A DNA stretch of 38,407 bases, taken from assembly GCA_017617395.1 (NCBI GenBank), contig JAFZWG010000062.1, positions 1-38,407 of the forward strand. The letters run 5' to 3'. Origin of the DNA: Lachnospiraceae bacterium (GTDB lineage: Bacteria > Bacillota > Clostridia > Lachnospirales > Lachnospiraceae). A program made the translations under genes and the position numbers. Shown here piece after piece: positions 34,706 through 38,407 of the stretch; position 1 is the stretch's first letter; the number at the start of each line of letters is the position of its first letter. The notes under the pieces were generated by a model. That model was given only the letters and a program-made list of their open reading frames with translations, was not told where the DNA came from and made no database searches.

Positions 34706-34779
34706 CAGGTGATGGTTCCGGCGCTGGCTTCTGTGACAGGTGATGGTTCCGGCATTGGCTTCTGTGACAGACGGTAATT
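34687..34779 (+). repeat. Tandem repeat set A: three 31-bp units overlapping the nuclease gene end
   Basis: Units at 34687-34717, 34718-34748 and 34749-34779, each beginning CCGGCNYTGGCTTYTGTGAC. The first unit holds the nuclease stop codon. The 31-bp period is not a multiple of three, so it is not coding. Confidence 0.85.
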
Positions 34780-34816
34780 CCGGCGTTTGGCGGGGGCGGT
34801 CCGCGGAGGGCGGGGC

Positions 34817-34880
34817 GTTGTGCGCCGGCGAAAGACGGATGTTGGTTTGTTGTGCGCCGGCGAAGGACGGATACTGTTTT
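34817..34880 (+). repeat. Tandem repeat set B: two 32-bp units
   Basis: Units at 34817-34848 and 34849-34880 share GTTGTGCGCCGGCGAARGAC and diverge at their ends. Unrelated in sequence to set A but of nearly the same period. Confidence 0.8.
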
Positions 34881-34898
34881 TGCGAGGTTTATGTCGGT

Positions 34899-35103
34899 TG
34901 ATTTCAGACTAATCAATTATTCTGCGGGCTTTAGTCGGTATGGCTATGTTGGAAAGACATTAAAAAGACAGAGCGTATACGTACTAAATCGGATAAAACG
35001 AGGATTAGTCCTAAGTTCTAAGATGTAAAGCAAGTTGCCAAACCGATAATTTCCTGACCTGTACGGACTAATCCTGAGTTTTTCGGTGATTAGTCTGAAA
35101 TCA
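34899..35103. repeat. AT-rich nested inverted repeats built on GACTAATC
   Basis: An outer 17-bp perfect inverted repeat (34899-34915 with 35087-35103) encloses an inner 11-bp perfect one (35001-35011 with 35065-35075). All four arms contain GACTAATC or its complement. The stretch is clearly AT-richer than the rest of the window and has no gene. Confidence 0.85.
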
Positions 35104-35107
35104 TCAT

Positions 35108-35201
35108 GCAAAAGACGATAATTCAGCGCAGGCGGAGTGCAAAAAGTCATTAATTCCGTGCAGGCGCAGAGCAAAAGTCATTAATTCGCCCCGCCCCCGG
35201 C
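35108..35201 (+). repeat. Tandem repeat set C: three 31-32-bp units
   Basis: Units at 35108-35138, 35139-35170 and 35171-35201 begin GCAAAA and share GTCATTAATTC (diverged in the first) and GCAGGCG. A fourth truncated start is at 35202. No gene lies in 34706-35341. Confidence 0.8.
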
Positions 35202-35231
35202 GCAAAAGCCCCTTTTCACCGCAATATCCGG

Positions 35232-35260
35232 TTGTAACATCCCCCAAAATGCGGTAAAAT
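35232..35260 (+). promoter_or_regulatory. Esterase promoter
   Basis: -35 TTGTAA (35232-35237), 17-nt spacer, -10 TAAAAT (35255-35260). The leader is about 100 nt with small hairpins around 35289-35316. Confidence 0.6.
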
Positions 35261-35341
35261 ATCTTGTACGCTTCTTCGATGGAAGACCGACCCGGAAGGG
35301 CGGGTGCATCTCCCGCGAAAAGCAGTGACAAACAAGGAAAA

Positions 35342-35371
35342 ATGAAACAAACGGAGGGTTTACGTTTATGA
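35342..35371 (+). CDS. Possible leader peptide overlapping the esterase start
   Basis: A nine-codon frame (MKQTEGLRL) starts at ATG 35342 with AAGGAA 4 nt upstream. Its TGA stop (35369-35371) overlaps the esterase ATG at 35368. The esterase ribosome site GGAGGG lies inside it. It could couple translation or be chance; no attenuator is visible. Confidence 0.3.
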   Translation: MKQTEGLRL

Positions 35372-36453
35372 TGAAACAATGGCCGCTTGATACGGCGCTG
35401 TCGTTTGATCCGATCTTCGGAGAGCCGAATCGCGACGGCAATCAGGGGTATGAGATTCTGCCGGACGGCAGAGTGACGATGCGCATCATCGCGCCGAACG
35501 CGAAGGAAGTTCTGGTCGATCAGTTCGGCAAGACGCAGGCGTTTGAGAAGAAGGAGGACGGCTACTGGGAGGGAACGTTCGACTTAGGTCGCGGGTTCCA
35601 GTATTTCTTCCTCAAGATCGACGGCGCGGATGTGCTTAATCCGTACCTGCCCATCGGCTACGGCTGCTGCCGCCCGATGAATTTTATGGACATTCCGGTG
35701 GAGGACATCACCTGGGACGACCTGACGGACATCCCGCACGGTGCTGTTGCACGCCATTATGTAAAGTCTTCGGTGACCGGCAAGCACGAGATCTGCCTCG
35801 TATACACGCCGCCGAAGTACGATCCGAACACGAAGTATCCGGTTTTGTACCTGCAGCACGGCTACGGGGAAAATGAGATCGGATGGACCTTCCAGGGTCA
35901 CGTCGGCCGCATCGCCGACCAGCTGCTCGACAAGGGCGAGATGAAGGAGATGATCATCGTCATGTGCTGCGGTATGACGCAGCTCATGGAGCCGTCGGAG
36001 AAGCCTCCGATGATGCGCATGCCGTTCATCGATGTGCTCCTCAAGGACATCATCCCCTACATCGAGGGACATTACAACGTTCTCACGGACAAGTGGAACC
36101 GCGCGATGGCCGGCCTTTCGATGGGAAGTTTCCAGACCAGCATCACGACGCTGTCGAACCCGGATCTGTTCGGCTACGCGGGTCTCTTCAGCGGTTTCCT
36201 TCGTGCGCCGTGGGGCAACATGCCCGAGCCGCATCTGGCGATCCTCGATGACGCCGAGAAATTCAAGGCGACCTACAAGGTCTTCTACCGCGCGATGGGC
36301 ACGGAGGATCAGTTCTTCAACTCCTTCGATTCGGACGACAAGTTCCTCGAGGGCAAGAACCTCAACATGATCCGCAACACGTTCCCCGGCGGTCACGACT
36401 GGACCGTGTGGAGACGCTGCATCCACGAGTTTTTGCCGCTCATTTTCCGCTGA
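35368..36453 (+). CDS. CE1-like esterase with N-terminal carbohydrate-binding fold
   Basis: 361 residues without a signal peptide, so cytoplasmic. Residues about 25-110 look like an early-set/CBM48 domain (GRVTMRIIAPNAKEVLVDQF ... EGTFDLGRGFQYFFLKIDG). From about 135 an alpha/beta-hydrolase of the esterase D / feruloyl or acetyl xylan esterase group follows: CLVYTPPKYDPNTKYPVLYLQHGYGE, nucleophile Ser251 in GLSMGS, and catalytic His343 in GGHDW. The acid is probably one of the Asp residues near 313-323. Likely removes acyl groups from imported hemicellulose oligosaccharides and fits functionally with the GH43 enzyme 5 kb upstream. GGAGGG lies 9 nt before the ATG. Confidence 0.9.
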   Translation: MMKQWPLDTALSFDPIFGEPNRDGNQGYEILPDGRVTMRIIAPNAKEVLVDQFGKTQAFEKKEDGYWEGTFDLGRGFQYFFLKIDGADVLNPYLPIGYGCCRPMNFMDIPVEDITWDDLTDIPHGAVARHYVKSSVTGKHEICLVYTPPKYDPNTKYPVLYLQHGYGENEIGWTFQGHVGRIADQLLDKGEMKEMIIVMCCGMTQLMEPSEKPPMMRMPFIDVLLKDIIPYIEGHYNVLTDKWNRAMAGLSMGSFQTSITTLSNPDLFGYAGLFSGFLRAPWGNMPEPHLAILDDAEKFKATYKVFYRAMGTEDQFFNSFDSDDKFLEGKNLNMIRNTFPGGHDWTVWRRCIHEFLPLIFR

Positions 36454-36475
36454 TTGCGAAAACATGATATACAGG

Positions 36476-36507
36476 GCGCCTTCCGGCATGTCCGGAGGGC
36501 GCTTTTT
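36476..36507 (+). terminator. Intrinsic terminator of the esterase gene
   Basis: An 11-bp stem GCGCCTTCCGG 36476-36486 with 36492-36502 (one G-T), a 5-nt loop, then five T residues. Confidence 0.9.
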
Positions 36508-36590
36508 GTGTGCATTTTGACAACTGAGCGGACAGCGCGGACGACGTTTTCGTGAGGGCCTACGAAATATGCGCTTAAAACGAAAAATTC

Positions 36591-36619
36591 TTGCCAACAA
36601 AGGGTTCGTGTGCTAAAAT
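36591..36619 (+). promoter_or_regulatory. ppdK promoter
   Basis: -35 TTGCCA (36591-36596), 17-nt spacer, -10 TAAAAT (36614-36619). The leader is about 122 nt. Confidence 0.75.
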
Positions 36620-36629
36620 CTCTACAACG

Positions 36630-36721
36630 GCTGTCCACAGACGTTTCTTTTGCGTGTTTACGTAACGGGGAAGGGAAAATCTTGCTGCGTTTTTTAGATC
36701 GGTTGAAGGATTGTGGACAGC
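36630..36721 (+). promoter_or_regulatory. Structured leader of ppdK
   Basis: GCTGTCCACA at 36630-36639, within a few bases of the predicted transcript start, pairs perfectly with 36712-36721, extended by a G-U. It encloses about 70 nt with a run of six T residues at 36690-36695. The closing stem ends about 10 nt before AGGAGG. The shape suggests a cis-regulatory RNA; no known class was recognised. Confidence 0.5.
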
Positions 36722-36748
36722 GAAAATTCAAGAGGAGGTCATAGATAT

Positions 36749-38407
36749 ATGGCTAAGAAATGGGTATACGCATTTACCGAGGGTAATGCCGACATGAGAA
36801 ATCTTCTCGGCGGCAAGGGTGCCAACCTCGCGGAGATGACGAACATCGGTCTTCCGGTACCGCAGGGCTTCACGATCACGACGGAAGCTTGTACGCAGTA
36901 CTACGAGGACGGAAGAAAGATTAATGACGAAATCATGGCACAGGCCATGGAAGGCGTTAAGAAGATGGAGGAGATCAACGGCAAGAAGTTCGGCGACCTC
37001 AAGAATCCTCTTCTCGTTTCGGTTCGTTCCGGTGCGAGAGCTTCCATGCCCGGTATGATGGACACGATTCTTAACCTCGGTCTGAACGATGAGGTTGTTG
37101 CTGCGATGATCGCCGGCAACCCGGATCCGAAGTTCGAGCGTTTCGTATATGACTCGTATCGCCGTTTCATCCAGATGTTCTCGGACGTCGTAATGGAAGT
37201 CGGCAAGAAGTACTTCGAGGTACTGATCGACAAGATGAAGGAAGAGAAGGGCGTGAAGTTCGATATCGAGCTCGACGCTGCCGATCTCAAGAAGCTTGCC
37301 GAGCAGTTCAAGGCAGAGTACAAGAAGCAGCTCGGTGAGGATTTCCCGTCCGATCCGGTTGTACAGCTCAAGCTCGCGATCGAGGCTGTGTTCCGTTCCT
37401 GGGACAACCCTCGTGCAAACGTATATCGCCGTGACAACGATATCCCTTACAGCTGGGGTACCGCAGTCAACGTAATGCCGATGGTATTCGGTAACCTGAA
37501 CGAGCAGTCCGGTACCGGTGTTGCATTTACCCGCGACCCCGCAACAGGCGAGAAGAAGCTCATGGGCGAGTTCCTCAAGAACGCTCAGGGCGAGGACGTA
37601 GTTGCCGGTGTTCGTACTCCTATGCCGATCACGCAGATGGAGCAGGAGTTCCCGGAGGCTTACGCCGAGTTCGTTAAGGTTTGTGACATCCTCGAGAACC
37701 ACTATCATGACATGCAGGATATGGAGTTCACCGTAGAGAACCAGAAGCTCTACATGCTCCAGTGCCGTAACGGCAAGCGTACCGCACAGGCTGCTCTCCA
37801 GATCGCGTGCGACCTCGTTGACGAGGGCCACAAGACCGAGGCAGAGGCTGTTGCGATGATCGACCCGAGAAACCTCGACACGCTCCTTCACCCGCAGTTC
37901 GATGCGAAGGCTCTGAAGGCTGCTACGCCGATCGGCAAGGGTCTCGGCGCTTCGCCCGGAGCTGCCTGCGGTAAGGTTGTATTTACCGCTGACGACGCTG
38001 AGGCCTGGAACGCAAGAGGCGAGAAGGTCGTTCTCGTTCGTCTTGAGACCTCGCCCGAGGACATCACCGGTATGAAGGCCGCTCAGGGTATCCTGACCGT
38101 CCGCGGCGGAATGACCAGCCACGCAGCCGTAGTTGCCCGCGGTATGGGAACCTGCTGTGTATCCGGCTGCGACGCGATCGTGATGGATGAGGAAAATAAG
38201 ACCTTCACGCTTGCAGGCAAGAAGTTCGTTGAGGGATCCGAGATCTCCATCGACGGTACCACCGGTAACATTTATGAGGGAATCATCCCGACCGTAGACG
38301 CGAAGATCGCCGGAACGTTCGGCCGCGTTATGGCTTGGGCTGACAAATATCGCAAGCTGGCTGTCCGCACGAACGCCGACACGCCTCGCGATGCGAAGAA
38401 GGCTCGT
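36749..38407 (+). CDS. ppdK: Pyruvate phosphate dikinase, N-terminal part (3' truncated by window edge)
   Basis: Interconverts pyruvate, ATP and phosphate with phosphoenolpyruvate, AMP and pyrophosphate; central in glycolysis and gluconeogenesis of many anaerobes. 553 of about 880 residues are present. The N-terminal ATP-grasp domain has LLGGKGANLAEM (about 19-30), SVRSGARASMPGMMDTILNLG, and the ATP-binding end FTVENQKLYMLQCRNGKRT. The swivelling domain holds phospho-His458 in GGMTSHAAVVARG, with the regulatory Thr456 two residues before it. The PEP-binding barrel is mostly beyond the window. Codons are strongly optimised (CGT, GGT, GTA, GCT), unlike most neighbours, indicating high expression. 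AGGAGG about 9 nt before the ATG. Confidence 0.97.
   Translation, partial: MAKKWVYAFTEGNADMRNLLGGKGANLAEMTNIGLPVPQGFTITTEACTQYYEDGRKINDEIMAQAMEGVKKMEEINGKKFGDLKNPLLVSVRSGARASMPGMMDTILNLGLNDEVVAAMIAGNPDPKFERFVYDSYRRFIQMFSDVVMEVGKKYFEVLIDKMKEEKGVKFDIELDAADLKKLAEQFKAEYKKQLGEDFPSDPVVQLKLAIEAVFRSWDNPRANVYRRDNDIPYSWGTAVNVMPMVFGNLNEQSGTGVAFTRDPATGEKKLMGEFLKNAQGEDVVAGVRTPMPITQMEQEFPEAYAEFVKVCDILENHYHDMQDMEFTVENQKLYMLQCRNGKRTAQAALQIACDLVDEGHKTEAEAVAMIDPRNLDTLLHPQFDAKALKAATPIGKGLGASPGAACGKVVFTADDAEAWNARGEKVVLVRLETSPEDITGMKAAQGILTVRGGMTSHAAVVARGMGTCCVSGCDAIVMDEENKTFTLAGKKFVEGSEISIDGTTGNIYEGIIPTVDAKIAGTFGRVMAWADKYRKLAVRTNADTPRDAKKAR

Noticed and set aside
34632-34916. Minus-strand frame with a His/Ser/Pro repeat peptide over tandem set A
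   Set aside because: The 31-bp period shifts frame each unit and there is no start signal; the repeat is at DNA level.
34687-35201. Repeats after the nuclease gene considered as a CRISPR array
   Set aside because: Units are contiguous, diverged and without unique spacers, the three sets are unrelated to each other, and no cas gene is present.
36728-38122. A 464-codon minus-strand open frame at the right end
   Set aside because: Antisense to ppdK, whose plus-strand frame shows clear catalytic motifs and runs off the window; the minus frame is a shadow.

Overview
The window is GC-rich (roughly 57 percent by eye). It looks like chromosomal DNA of a Gram-positive Clostridia member, most likely a high-GC Lachnospiraceae relative. 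The support is a set of lipoproteins with Leu-Cys-Ala/Gly-Cys lipoboxes and Pro/Thr linkers, a dockerin and a cohesin-like protein, oligoendopeptidase F, the one-chain glycyl-tRNA synthetase, pyruvate phosphate dikinase, and strong AGGAGG ribosome binding sites. Several promoters match TTGNNN-17-TANNNT. No rRNA, tRNA or CRISPR was seen.

Layout. 1-1647 is the 3' part of clpB. 1706-3692 (minus) is a three-gene module: membrane protein, small Cro/C1-type regulator, lipoprotein, with a palindrome at its promoter. 3878-6811 (minus) carries asd, a one-TM protein and a DUF2927-like lipoprotein. 6812-7842 has no credible gene but holds two large palindromic elements in inverted orientation, with a third folded module between them. 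7843-12998 is a peptide-type ABC transporter in which the second permease and both ATPases are one polypeptide, and a 133-nt hairpin sits between the binding protein and the first permease. 13058-17581 holds pepF (minus), a greA-type gene, an AEC transporter, a PH-domain protein and an acyl carrier protein. 17701-19678 (minus) has two lipoproteins with CBM-like C-terminal domains. 19929-24936 is dapF, then a secreted glucosaminidase-like wall hydrolase ending in a dockerin, then a membrane-anchored cohesin-like protein. 24998-30685 is a plus-strand run: M16 metalloprotease, era, recO, GH43. Then come ald (30816), glyS (32097), a PD-(D/E)XK-like nuclease gene (33755) followed by about 500 bp of tandem and nested inverted repeats, a CE1-like esterase (35368), and the 5' two-thirds of ppdK (36749 to the end).

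How parts may work together. Asd and DapF are both steps of diaminopimelate/lysine synthesis. The dockerin hydrolase and the adjacent cohesin membrane protein look like a secreted enzyme and its docking site. GH43 and the esterase both lack signal peptides and would act on imported oligosaccharides. Ald and PpdK both work around pyruvate, and both genes have leaders whose 5' end can pair with a segment near the ribosome binding site.

The strongest candidate for something undescribed is 6923-7762. Two elements of about 320 bp share a 37-nt core but have different, internally compensated stems, the pattern expected of a conserved structured RNA or a structured mobile repeat. All structure and motif calls were made by eye; no search or folding program was run.
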